Of a stretch of 64,000 nt of DNA, positions 25,944 through 37,903 are shown piece by piece (positions within the stretch are counted from its first letter, which is position 1; the number at the start of each line of letters is the position of its first letter). The stretch covers positions 16,000,620 through 16,064,619 of the forward strand of contig NC_092366.1 of assembly GCF_030848805.1 (NCBI RefSeq), read 5' to 3'. The position numbers and the translations under genes were made by a program. Below the pieces are notes generated by a model. The model had not been told where the DNA came from and did not search any database. It saw nothing but the letters and a program-made list of their open reading frames with translations. Source of the DNA: Temnothorax longispinosus. Its lineage: Eukaryota; Arthropoda; Insecta; Hymenoptera; Formicidae.

Positions 25944-28900
25944 CGGTTTTCGGGCGTTGTTCCGGTTGAATTTGGAAAGAGGACTGTACGATGGGGGATG
26001 GAACGCAACTTTACAACACGGACAGACACGTACGGGCATGACGGGGTGCTGCCCTCTGCAGGCTAAAATTAGAGGGTTGCTGTCCGAAGTTCTCCGCTAC
26101 ACGTTTGCATTTCCTATGCACTATTTCCCACGTGTAGGTGCGTACAGTCCCGCGCGAAATCCGCTCCGCCGCCTCCGCCGGCCGATGCGCGTGTATAGAA
26201 TTTATCAGCTTATCGCCGATTGATTTATTGCGCGCAAGAAGAGCAAAAAAATGCGCCGGACCCATGAATGAAACTGTTTTCGCTGGTCCCGCCACGCACG
26301 TTCGCTTGCGCGCGCGCACGTAACTTTTTATTCGGCGATATTTTATGAAAGCGACTTGTTAACGGGTGCAATTCCCGGCGAGTGTTTTCTCGACCGATCT
26401 GCGTTTTGTTATCATTTCGACGTAACTTTGCGGTACACTGACTCTGCCGAAGTTCGAAGATTTAAACGCTAGACGATGTATAAAATATCTGACGTTTACT
26501 GTAGAAGCTAATTTTAATTAATCCAGATGCTAATTCTAACACGTTATTATGTATGTCATCATTACATAACAAAGCATTTGGATATTCAAGGATGATTGCT
26601 TTCATATTGTAGATAGATCTCTATTACTTATTTCTTCTTATTACCGCCATTAATTAAAATAATATCAAGATGATAGAATTATCGGATCGATCTTCGGGAT
26701 ATTTTTTTTATTTATCTTAAAATATTTCCGATAGACAGTTGCCTCGACGACCCTGTGATCGTTATTTGCTTAAGACATGGAGACTTGTCACTTTTGAAAT
26801 GACGATGGAAATGGAATCTCGGGGGCTGCATCTCACAATCATTAGTGAGAGGATTTTCGCAGAGGACTGTACGCGCGTACCCTCTCCAGAGGCATTAGAC
26901 GCAGTGTATCGGCGGCCGTGCTCGTGCGCGAGTATTAGACACCATGCCCGCAGCTCATTTGCCAACTCCGGCAAATTTACCAAATTTAAATGCAAAATCG
27001 GCCGGTGCTCCGCCGGTTCGATGGAGGCGCGAGCGAGATGGCGAACAGGGTGGCGCGCGGGCGAGACGAGGTACGGGAAAGGCGAACAGAGGATACGAGA
27101 GACAGAAAGATAGATATAGGAAACGAGGAGCGTACGAGCGAGCGAGAAAGGGTCGGTCGGCGCGAGGGGGTGGCCGGGCGGCGGAGGAGCGGTACGGGGT
27201 GGAAGCGCGCGCGGAAGGAACGAAGAGGGAAAGCGAAAAGCTCGAGCGAGAACGGAATATATAGATAGATAGAGGAACGATAGTGGTGCACGGAGAGCGA
27301 GAGAGGGTGGAGACGGGAAAGAGGGACGGAGACAGAGAGACCGTGGTAGGAAACTCAAATGGTCGCAATGGTGCGGTATAGTAGTCAGGCTGGTTGTCAG
27401 GCGCAGCATGCGATTGGTTCGCCGACCGTGTGTTACCTCTGTCTCTCTCGCTTTCTCTCTCCGCTTTACGTGTCTATTCCGCTATTCGTCCGTCTTTCTT
27501 TCACCGCGTCGTACTCGCCGCTCCGACCTTCTCGTACTTTCCACCCCCGCGCGCGCATCCCTGCGTTTCGTTGCTGTCACGCGAGGCTATCGCGAGATTC
27601 TCGAGACGGAGACTTGACGTCTTGAGACGAGCAATCGTCTTGACGCCCGATAGACGAGAGAAGAAAAGTTTTGCGTGGTACAGGCCTTTGGCCGGAAAAC
27701 GAAAAAAGGGAGAAATCGCTTCTCTTTTTTTGAGTTAGGAAGTTTAGGGGTAGTTGGACGTCAAGATTTTTTGTCACGCAATTTTCGCTCGTGCGTTGCA
27801 ACGAAGTGACTACAGAGGCGCATGTTTATTGCGTGTCCTCTTCACCGGGATATTAAATGAATACGATAGATATTAATTCGATGACTGCGGAATCAATGAA
27901 TACTTCTCGCCTTTTGAATCTTTCCACTCTAATAAATTAATTGGAGCTGTTTTGATAGCCGGGAAAGGTATAATCGCGTGGCACCGCGATATTTTTCAAT
28001 GATGAGATTAATAATTATCATTCCTCGATTATTTAAAAACAGCTGTTAAACGAGTACCTTTATCTTTTTCAGCGACCTCGTAATGAATATTAATTTTGTG
28101 AATTAACGAAAAATACATCTGTATCACATTTATTTCGCCGCGGGGGTAATTACCAGGATTTATCCTATACATCTCGGCCAATTTCTTTTTAGCCGTTTAG
28201 TCGAAATAAAACTACAAAAACTATGTATATATATCTGACATGCAGTTTCTAGCGAACTGCATAGATATATACGTCGATATGTACGTGCGTATGTATGTGT
28301 GTATAAACAAGCATCGCTGGTCGGCGTTCAATCGCGGATTGAGCGCGTGGCGCGCGGCATGCGGCATTAATTCCGAGGAGAAGAAGATACGTTACCGGAC
28401 GCGTCCGATTCCGGGCGGGATCTAAATCCCCCGGCGGAGAAAACCGGCCCGCACTAAAATCGTCAATCAATGTCTCACGCTCTTGCCGCGCCCCCGCGCC
28501 GCGTCCGGGGGCCGCGTTCAACCCTTCGCGCCACCCGCTCCCGCCCCCGCCCTCCTCCCCCCGCCTGAAAGTACTCGTCGATCGCTCGTCGTCGCTGGGG
28601 CACACACAGCCAAAGGGTTGCCAATTATTATTCGCGGTACACTTCGCACCGTTTTGTTGTTCATCGGCAGCGCCGTTTATTATTCATCGTTCATCATATT
28701 GCGGTGCCCGTTACAACGCGCAGTTACAACACGACGACGGGCAGAATACGCCGGGCCCGCGTTGTTTCGCATAGCGTTACACCGTTACGCCGACGTTACG
28801 AATGGCACAGAGGGCGAAAGCGCGTGCTCGCTCGCTTACTCGTGCTCTCTCGGTGGCTCGCATGCATGCTCGCTCCCCGCTCGTACCCAGCCCGCTGCTT

Positions 28901-29277
28901 CCCCGCGTGTGTACACGCGCGTGTGCGCGTGTCGGTACACCGCGTGTACGCTCGTCAAAATACAAAGTGAACACGAGTCCGCCATGGGGACGTTTATTGT
29001 GCACTCGTACGTTGTTTTATCGGCGTTACATTACGCGATAGTTTTCAGTACTCGTTCCCCCGCACCGCGCTTCTTTTAATAATGCGCATTACGATAATAT
29101 CCCTTTGTGGTTGGAGCTCGGCAGGCGGGTGGAGGGTGGCAAAACGAATATACCCCACCCCCACGGTTTTGATATTTATATATACGTTTCGACGTCGGGC
29201 TCGCGAGAGACGAGCGAGTGTAAAATTCGACAAACCACGCTGGGGCTTCTTACTCGGCGGTAATTACTTTGTAATCA

Positions 29278-29354
29278 AGCCGGCCATCCAATGGCGCTAT
29301 CGGATGGCCGGCTGATACAGAACGCAACTTAATCCGGCGGTGCCGGCACCGCCG
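29278..29354. repeat. Two adjacent perfect palindromes
   Basis: A 12-bp stem (29278-29289 with 29302-29313, 12-nt loop) is followed after 21 bp by a 20-bp loopless palindrome at 29335-29354 centred on GCCGGC. Confidence 0.8.
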
Positions 29355-30522
29355 AAGATATCTACGGCGATGTTGCATTTATTACATTCCGATTACGCGC
29401 GTCGCTAAACAGAGAAGTTAATTATAAATCGGCAGATCGCGAGCATTTACGCGCACGTGAATTTTAATTAAAACGAAGAAGCGCAAATATTTGCGAAATC
29501 TACCCTCCTTTTTTTTACTCGCGTGCGCGCTCGCGAGACGCTCCCACATACTAATTTTAACAAGATTCGGGGCGTCGCGCGAACAAATTTCAACAAATGT
29601 CAACGCTCGCATTGTTTGTTTGGAGCGCAAAATATTTTTGATATGTTAATTCTGCTACTGTGCTGCATAACGTCGAAACACACATCTACACGGCGTTCAT
29701 ATGCCGTGCACATGCGAAATTTATATGTAATCGATTCAAAGCGCGCCGACTTGTTTCATATAGGACTATAGGAAATTAGTAAACCGCCGTACCGGAGAAC
29801 AAAGATATACGGCGCGACGAAAAAGTGCAACGAGCATCTAAAGGATGGTCTCCGTAATACGATATGTATAAATAAATTATTGTTTAAAATATTTTACACT
29901 AATTGTAAGTATCGCTTGTCCCTCAATATGCGTATATTTCTATTTTCATTGCACATATAATAATAATCATATCTAAATTTTGAAATGATTTTGTGTTGTA
30001 AATTTCAAGGAATGTTACACTTACGCGACTAACATCGCCCACGTATTACTTCAATTTGTAATTATATGCGCTCGTAAATGCAAAGTACGAGTGTTATAAG
30101 GACTCATAATTCAAGGAATGCATGATGCTCAAATTTAGAGCCAGTCCCGCCCAGTAAATTTCGGAGCGCGCGGAATAATGAGGACGAATGTCGCCAGCAT
30201 AACTGAAAAGAGAGCAAAATCTTGGACGACCAAACTTTGGTATTAATAGAGGAAATCCGGAATGCGTCCGACACTGAGGATATATCTCCGTCCCCGTCCC
30301 CGCCCCCGCCACCCACCTCACTCTTTCGTTCCAGTGGTGTAATTTTAAATTGCCGCGAAATTTATGGAAACCCACTTCCACACGTTTCTCTCGTTCTCTC
30401 TTTCGCTCCGTGTGATTATTCTAAGTTCATAAAATAACAAGCAACGCAAAACTTTCGCTTTTCAGAATATCGTTCGCGAAGTGCACTCTGTGTGCAAGAG
30501 CGCGTTTGAAAATTTCAGGTAT

Positions 30523-30573
30523 TATGGAATACAACAGGATATGGAATACAACACGATATGGAATACTACTTTG
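30523..30573. repeat. 17-bp minisatellite, about three units
   Basis: Three consecutive units start TATGGAATAC. The first two differ at a single base and the third is diverged at its 3' end. Confidence 0.7.
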
Positions 30574-32939
30574 TATTCGGAAGCGTCCTGCTAAAGTGGT
30601 TTTCGCAATTTTGTGTGTAAAATTTTTAAACAATGTTATTGAATATACTGCGATACGATTTGAATTATTCCCTTGCCTCCTCCTTTCTCTTCCTGGTATA
30701 CTATTCTAATGACAGTTGTAATTATTCGTTTATACAAATCGTCGAAAATTACATCTTGCATATTCTAAATGGGTTTGTCTACACCCTCCCGATTTTTCCG
30801 CATCAGCACAGGCGACTTTGAAAAAATGTCTCGGCCCGTATTTGCCAAACAAAGTAATTTAACACGAATTAACATAAATCACTCAAGTTTCGTTCGTGGT
30901 TGTTCACTCGCTCGCGCGTTCGTCCGTTGGCTCGACAGTTCGCCATCCCTCAACCGACCCCGGCCGCCACCCATCAGTGTTACCCTCATCCGATTCGAGG
31001 CAACGGCCGATTACAACGTCCCGACAGAAATTTTCAATTTTCAAACTTTCCAGCCTCATGGGCTCTCGTACTTGTCCGAATAATTTCCAATCGACTGATT
31101 CCTTCCGCAATATCTTCATCTTCCGTTTCGCGTCAACATCGACGAGTTTACAATTTTTTGACGTCGCCGACACGTAAATGCTCGATCTGTCCAACCGTCA
31201 TTGAACATTGACGAGGTCGAGCGTGCGACAGACAAAATTTGCGTGCTCAAATTATTCTCTGTATAATAAACAGGTTACGTAACAATTTATAAAATTTTCT
31301 ACAACTATTATTTGTGCAATAAACTGTTAAATATTCGACTTTTTAAATATAAATATATTTAACGTGAAATTTGAGGGATGACATTATATCTCATTTTTCC
31401 TTCAATTTTTAGATCTTTTAAATTATCTTAATTTTTAAAGATATTTTCTTTCTCGCAATAATACAAGGAATCTGTATGTGTAGGACGAAAGATTATTATA
31501 AATAAAGATTTTATATAGGGTATAAAAGTTTACCGACACGAAAACACCAAGAAAAGATGAGAAAAAAAAATGAGAAAAGAGGTACTAAAGATTTGGGGTT
31601 GGCGAGGGTGTGCTCACACAATTTATTTTTCTACCCGCACTCACATCTCTCCGGGAGAAGGCGCGAGCATGCGGGCGTCATTAACGCCAACCTTAACCGC
31701 TCCCCGCATGCATCTCACGTTCTCTTCGAGCTTTATTAACCATTTGCGGCGAGCTGACCTCTCGCTATCCAATAACTACGCGGCCGGCAAGTCGTTCCTT
31801 TTTATTGTCTCGGATAAGACCAGGTGTAGCATCACCTTCATTTGCAGTGATGCGCGCGTACGCTGATCGGGCTTTACGGCACCCAAGATGCACTTTGTCC
31901 GCGATCTCGATACCGCGGTAAAATGCCACCTCACGACCGCTCGAAGAGCTTTATCCGCAATTTTCGCTTCACGATACGGAATATAACGTTAGCTTATTGA
32001 GCAAGAGACTATTGCGATACTTGTCTCGTTTGTGCGCGCGTCGTTTTCCGCAATAAAACCCGCAACAAAACTGGAGCGATTATTTTCGTAACGGTTAGAT
32101 TCTATCGTGTATCTCGAAGACGGTTGAGAGCTTCTGCAGATAATCTTGTTTTCAGGACCGGTTGGGAGAAGAGCGATCGCCTTTAACGAAACAAGTTTTT
32201 CTCCCGTGGACCCCCACGTGAGATTCGCGCGTGTAGTTTGAGATGAATTATATTCATTCGTATGCAGATGACGCAGCGCCGTAGTTCTACCGGTGATGTA
32301 GAACTTGCGAGATTGCTAATACGCATGAAATGCAAATTAAATTCTTCCATAAAGTTGTACCGAAAACCGTGATGAATGAGAAATGTTCAAATGTATCATT
32401 ACGAACTATTACAATTTTCAAATAGTATCTTCATGATGCGCGTATTAAATATTTCGTTCAGATTGAATTTAACTTTTACTTTTAACGTATATTTTTCTCT
32501 CAAATGTGATCAAGGAGTAAATAATTCAGCACGTTCATAAATCAATCAAATGAAATTAAAGTCGGGTCGATGCATGTCGTTACGATGCGTTAACGTCTTT
32601 GACGTCTTTCACAAGAAACATAACGTTCCCAACTACTTCAAGCTGACGATCTTCAGAGAATCAGTTCCTTCTGCATAAACGAGCAACCGTCTATCGCGGA
32701 ACGAGTTTTGAAATCGTGGACCACCGCGGACTCGTTTCTCCACAAAGAAAACGCAAGGGATGTCGTATCTCGCTTAGGGAAAGAACTCGTTTCCTCGCGA
32801 GAACGCGGCGCTGGACCGCAAGGGATGCCACACATTTCGCGGGGATGCGAATTATAATGGCAGCTTATCCAGCACCCCGGCGGACGAACGGGCGATCCCC
32901 CGTTTTTTGGAAGGAACCAGACGAACCGGTGCGGACCCC

Positions 32940-32963
32940 ACCTGGATCCGGGAGGATCCAGGT
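32940..32963. repeat. 10-bp stem, 4-nt loop hairpin
   Basis: ACCTGGATCC at 32940-32949 pairs perfectly with 32954-32963 around GGGA. Confidence 0.7.
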
Positions 32964-34441
32964 TATTCTGGTAACGGGAGGACCCCCAGCCGTTATTCAG
33001 GTTTTCACGCTTGTCCACGAAGTGCCTTTGATATTCAGATCCGTCGGCGATTCACGCGATCGCAAGGATCGCGAATCGCCTTTGGCGCTTTTGAGCCTTC
33101 AGTGTCGTCGCGGTTGCGCTGTCAAAGAGACGAAACGCGAAGAGTTTTGTTCGTTGAAAAAGAGTGACTCTATCTACGGACATTCGGCGGACAAAGAATT
33201 CTTCTGATCAACTGATGATGAGCACGAGATAGACGCTATGTGTGTTGCAATCTTCTGTTCCGATTTATGTTTCACGGGGTGAGTGCAGAGAGTACGTCTG
33301 TGAGAGTGTTACATTTGATCATTTTGTATTGGCGTAAGATTAGGTTCGTGGTAAAAGAATTTAAAATTGTGATATATTTTATCTATTAACTATTATCTTG
33401 TCTATTAACTATTTTTCGTCAAGATGTGTGATATATTATTAGAATTAATCATAAAAGATTCTGATAAGAATAATGAATTTTTTATATAATTAAATTATCG
33501 TGTGGATTAGAATTTATTATACATCCTTTTTTATTTGTTTGTGCTAATAATCGTCTGATAAATGAAATGCGGTACATATATTTGCACGGTAAAGATATAT
33601 ATATATATTTTTTTAAATAAATTTTTATTCTTTTAATTAGCTATACTAATTTATTATAATCTAAATGCAAAGTTGAAAGGCATATCTTAATCAAGACATT
33701 ATTTGTTTATTGCTGTTGGAATTACTTGATAGCATTTTTCTTTTCTTTGATTTTATTCGAGCCTGATATCTCCCAATTGACACATTCTTAAACCAAAAAA
33801 GGTGGGAATAGCAATACACGAGTAAAGCGCTTAAAAAGAAAGGAAGACCGGCGTGCTAATAAATCGGTAAATCGCGAGTTAATTCCGTTACGTCGGGGTG
33901 ATTCTGAGCGATTCGTTCGAATAAAAAAGGAGCAGGCTCGCGCGCGCAGGCCAGATGCAGGAAAAAGGAAGAAAAGTGGATGCTGCCGGGACGCTGGCGA
34001 GAGAGCGGCTTTAAAGTGATCTCGACGAGTGAGAAAAAAAGAACCCGTTGCGGGATGATGGAACGGCGAAATAAAAAGAGGAAAGATCGAAGAATTCGAT
34101 AAACCTCGAAGCAGCCTAAAGAGCTTAAATTCGGATGCTGTATCGTGTACTTTCTTTCCTTCTTTTCTTTTTCGCTATTTACTATTATACGCTGCTCCCG
34201 ATATAGATCTCCATCGTTTCGCTGTTTGCATTGCACCACGCGAAAAGATATTTTTAACATATGTAAATCAGATGGGAATATCTCTGAAAAATCGAATCGT
34301 CCTTTCTCTGCGGCATACATAAAAAGAATAGTGGCTTCCCCGAATTTGTTTACAAATTAGCTCATCCGTGGCTATAAATATATCGTTGGAAAAATGAATC
34401 TCCACTCTTGGCCACTTTATGCGAATTGCGGTGAAACGGTG

Positions 34442-34463
34442 TTTTTTTTTTTTTTTTTTTTTT
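34442..34463. repeat. Homopolymer T run (22 nt)
   Basis: A poly-T followed by AAAGAGC. There is no adjacent retroelement body that I can recognise. Confidence 0.9.
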
Positions 34464-34668
34464 AAAGAGCGTTGCTAATCCTGAAACTGCTGATCTGATG
34501 ATCAAACAGTATCGACGGCCGATGCTCGCACGGCGCATTTTGAAAATGTAAAAGCAAACTCAAAGCCGGTCGGCGCTACGGCGCGAATTGCAACTAAACT
34601 AAACCGCGTTTCGTCCACCTCCCCGGCTCAGCCCTTTCGTCCCCGATTCTCTCTATTGAGCTTTCATA

Positions 34669-34672
<4 letters not shown>

Positions 34673-34718
<46 letters not shown>
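34673..34718. repeat. (TC)n microsatellite
   Basis: A pure TC run of 46 bp, followed by CT-rich sequence to about 34775. Confidence 0.97.
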
Positions 34719-34720
<2 letters not shown>

Positions 34721-35806
34721 TTTTCTTTCTCTCTCCCGTTTCCGCAAACCTGCGTATACCGTGCTCTCTCTCTCTCCACCCCCCGACTTTCCCGCGGGAG
34801 AGCGGTTAAAACAAATGAGCGGGCAGTGCCGGCCTTAAATTAGCGTCGGCAGGGGTGGTTTTCACTTCTACCCTTAAATTAGGACTAAGCCTCGTGCCTC
34901 CAAGTTTCACGGTTTTGATCGGATGAGTTACCGCCGTTGAAAGTTACAGCGATGGGGATTAACGTCCGCCTTGCTAGCGCCGAGGAATACCGGGCTGTTG
35001 CGCCGCGTCGGTGAACACTCGGAGAAAAAAAAAAGAAATGCGAATCTATTCTTGCGCGCGGCAAAGTTAAATGTCGTTCCACTCATTGTGCGGCAAGATT
35101 TCTCGTAGACTATGGAATGGCGTAAACGTCTCGAGAAAAAGTGGAAACGACATCGAACAAAAACGCGACTATCGATTTTAACGATTATCCAGAAAAGGAG
35201 CGATATGAATAATAGAAAAAAGACGAGAAAAACTTAATTTCTCTTGCAGGATTTCGAAAAGTCTATTTCTGTTCTTATAATAATCGCGCTCTTAATCGCG
35301 GATGTTAATGAATCGTAAATTTAGCGCAAATAAGAGGGTTTAGAAATCAGTGGTGCAAGGTAAAAGGATATCCAGAATTGGGAAAGATTCGTTTCGTGAA
35401 CGAACGAACGGTGTCCGTATCCCGAGAAATTCTGTCACGCTGCAATTCGCCGCTGTACGCCCGATTTCGCGCGGTCGCGGATCTAATTGGCTAACCTCCT
35501 CTTTCCCCATTCCGCGCTGAAAACGCGGCATGTCGTATCCGTGGAGGAAAGTTACCCCCTCTGACATCGAGACCAATCAACGGCGCGGTACGAACGAACG
35601 GAGACAGGAAGTCGGAAAAAGAGCGAGGGAAAGTTAGGCGAGTCAATGTGGGTGGTGGCGACGGCGGGTGCTGAAATCAGTCGCAGAACCGCGCCTGGAA
35701 TGGAATCGCGTTTAATCCAATAGTGGTCCTTAATAATCGAATAAAGCTAGGTCCGAGAAATCGCGTCTAAGCAGACTCCGGGATGGGTTACCCGTCCCGG
35801 CAAAGA

Positions 35807-35830
35807 GGGAGGAGGGGGCGGGGGGGGGGG
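35807..35830 (+). other. G-quadruplex-type motif
   Basis: A very G-rich tract including a run of 11 G, next to the near-perfect palindrome at 35778-35800. Confidence 0.5.
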
Positions 35831-37862
35831 TGATGGTGGGTGGCTTGACGAAGGTGGGTGGTCGATGCGAGAGAAGGTGGCGGTGGCATAGGAAATTCAG
35901 CCACCCTCTCCCCCTTTTCCAGGAGCTCCCTTGGTGTACGTCGCGCGGCTCGGTCGCGGCCATGTTGCCAGAATTGCCACCACCTACCCCCTTTCTCCCT
36001 CTTAATATCCCACCGCCTAGTCATCTAGTCCTGCCGGGTCCGCTATGTAAATGTGAACCAACTCGACCCTCCCTCCTCGTCGACCCCCCATATACCTCGC
36101 CCCTCTTCTATCCCTTCGGCTCACCGGGCTCGCCGCCACCCCCCCGCGAACTGCCTCCAACTAGCAGCCCCTAAATCTAAGTCCGCCGGAGCGGTACACT
36201 CTGAGTAGAAAACACTATGTTCGGTCAGTGGGTTCGTTCTTGATGGCAGATAGGAAGAGTGCTCCTTCTTCATGTTTACCCTTTCCACGGGAGAGTTTTA
36301 AAACAGAAAGAAAGTTCTTTTATCCACAGTTTATTTGTACAAGAAATTGTCCTAAGACCAACTAAACGTTTGGAGTATGTTGTAAAATGATTTAAAAAGT
36401 ATTCTAAGTTATTATTGAGAATTTTTAAGATATATCCTTTCTCAATATTTTTTTTTATTTTTGTCTCGTCTAACGAAACCAAAAGCGAGAGTGATACAAG
36501 AGTATCTCTTTAAATGCCGCGACAAATGCGCCGGTTACCATTATTCTTACGGATTACTTGAAAAATGTAAAGATTCCAGGCGATTCTATAAATCGCGGAT
36601 AATTAGTATTAAATCGAGGATTATTTAAGTAAGGGAGCTTCGTACAGCGGAGTAATGAAAGCATTACGTAACTCCGGTTCCTCGTATTTGCCTTCAGGCG
36701 GTGTCCGCTGAAATTCATCGCGAGAAACGACCTCACGTTTCTCTCGCCGGATAATAGAAGAACTCCTTCCGCCGCGGCCTTAATTAATTGCTTTAAAATA
36801 TCCCGCCGTTTGACTTTTCCCAAGACTCTGCGCTGTACCCCGGTATGGTACGGTACGGTATGTATACGTACGTACGTACCCCTATCGTCACCATACGTAA
36901 TCACCGTTCGTTTCTCATCCGGCGCTCTCTTGCTGTAATTTTGTCGGGAAGGGTTGAGTCATTACGCCCAAAGAACTAACAGGAATTCCCAGATTGCTGC
37001 GAGGTTGTGCTGCAAACCCCGAACCCTCCTCGTCCTCTTTCTCCTCCTCATCCTCATCCTCTTCCTCTTATCCTCCCGTTCTGGCAGTCCTGTTGGCTAT
37101 CCTACCGGTATATACCACCGGTCTACGGTGTACGGAAGGGCGCCATTACCCCACGGGCAGCAAGTTCTAAGCGCGCTAAATAATGGCTGCTAGAAATTCA
37201 ACGGGGGGTCGAAATGCCCGTATGGCATTGCGAATACTATCACGGCTACCGTCGTCCTAAACACACGCGCGAGCCTGTATACGTGCGAATCCACGCCGTT
37301 AGTGTCCATGCGTCGACTCCCCTTCGTCTACGTGGGAGTGAGTATTAATTTAGGCACGTAGTCCTTTCCCCGGCGAGCTAAGAAAAATGCCTGCACGTTG
37401 GGGAGAGCTGGCCCGTTAGAATTTAATCTCACGTCATAGGAGGGATGGAGTGCTCATCGACGCGTGCGTGTAGACGCGGCCGAGCGTGTGGTGGTACGTG
37501 CGGCGGTGATGGTCGACGAAGGTTGGAAGAGACCGAGGGAATACGATGGAAGGGAAAGGGGGACGTAAGAAAAATGTGCGGGGGAGTAGGAAAGACCGAG
37601 GAGGTGGACGGACGCTTGGGATGGGAAGGACTCTCGCGGGGAGGATGGACCGTAGTAGCGGGGGAAACGTTTCAAAATCGTTTATATCCTGTTCGCTGTA
37701 ACATTCTCGAGTAAAGGCACGTAAATCTATAGAGAAAAAGAGAGAAAGAGAGAGAAAGGAAGGAACGATAAAAGAGCGTGAAGTGGAAATGAGAACGCTG
37801 GAGATTTCAACAATGATTGTAAATATATAAATAAACAAATAAATAAATATATTTATATATAA

Positions 37863-37871
<9 letters not shown>

Positions 37872-37902
<31 letters not shown>
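37872..37902. repeat. (TA)n microsatellite
   Basis: An AT dinucleotide run of about 31 bp after a short A-run, inside very AT-rich sequence. Confidence 0.95.

Positions 37903-37903
<1 letters not shown>

Noticed and set aside
32716..33207. 163-codon plus-strand frame of balanced composition, considered as an exon
   Set aside because: No recognised domain, an overlapping 121-codon frame lies on the other strand, and no convincing acceptor/donor pair or partner exon could be tied to it.
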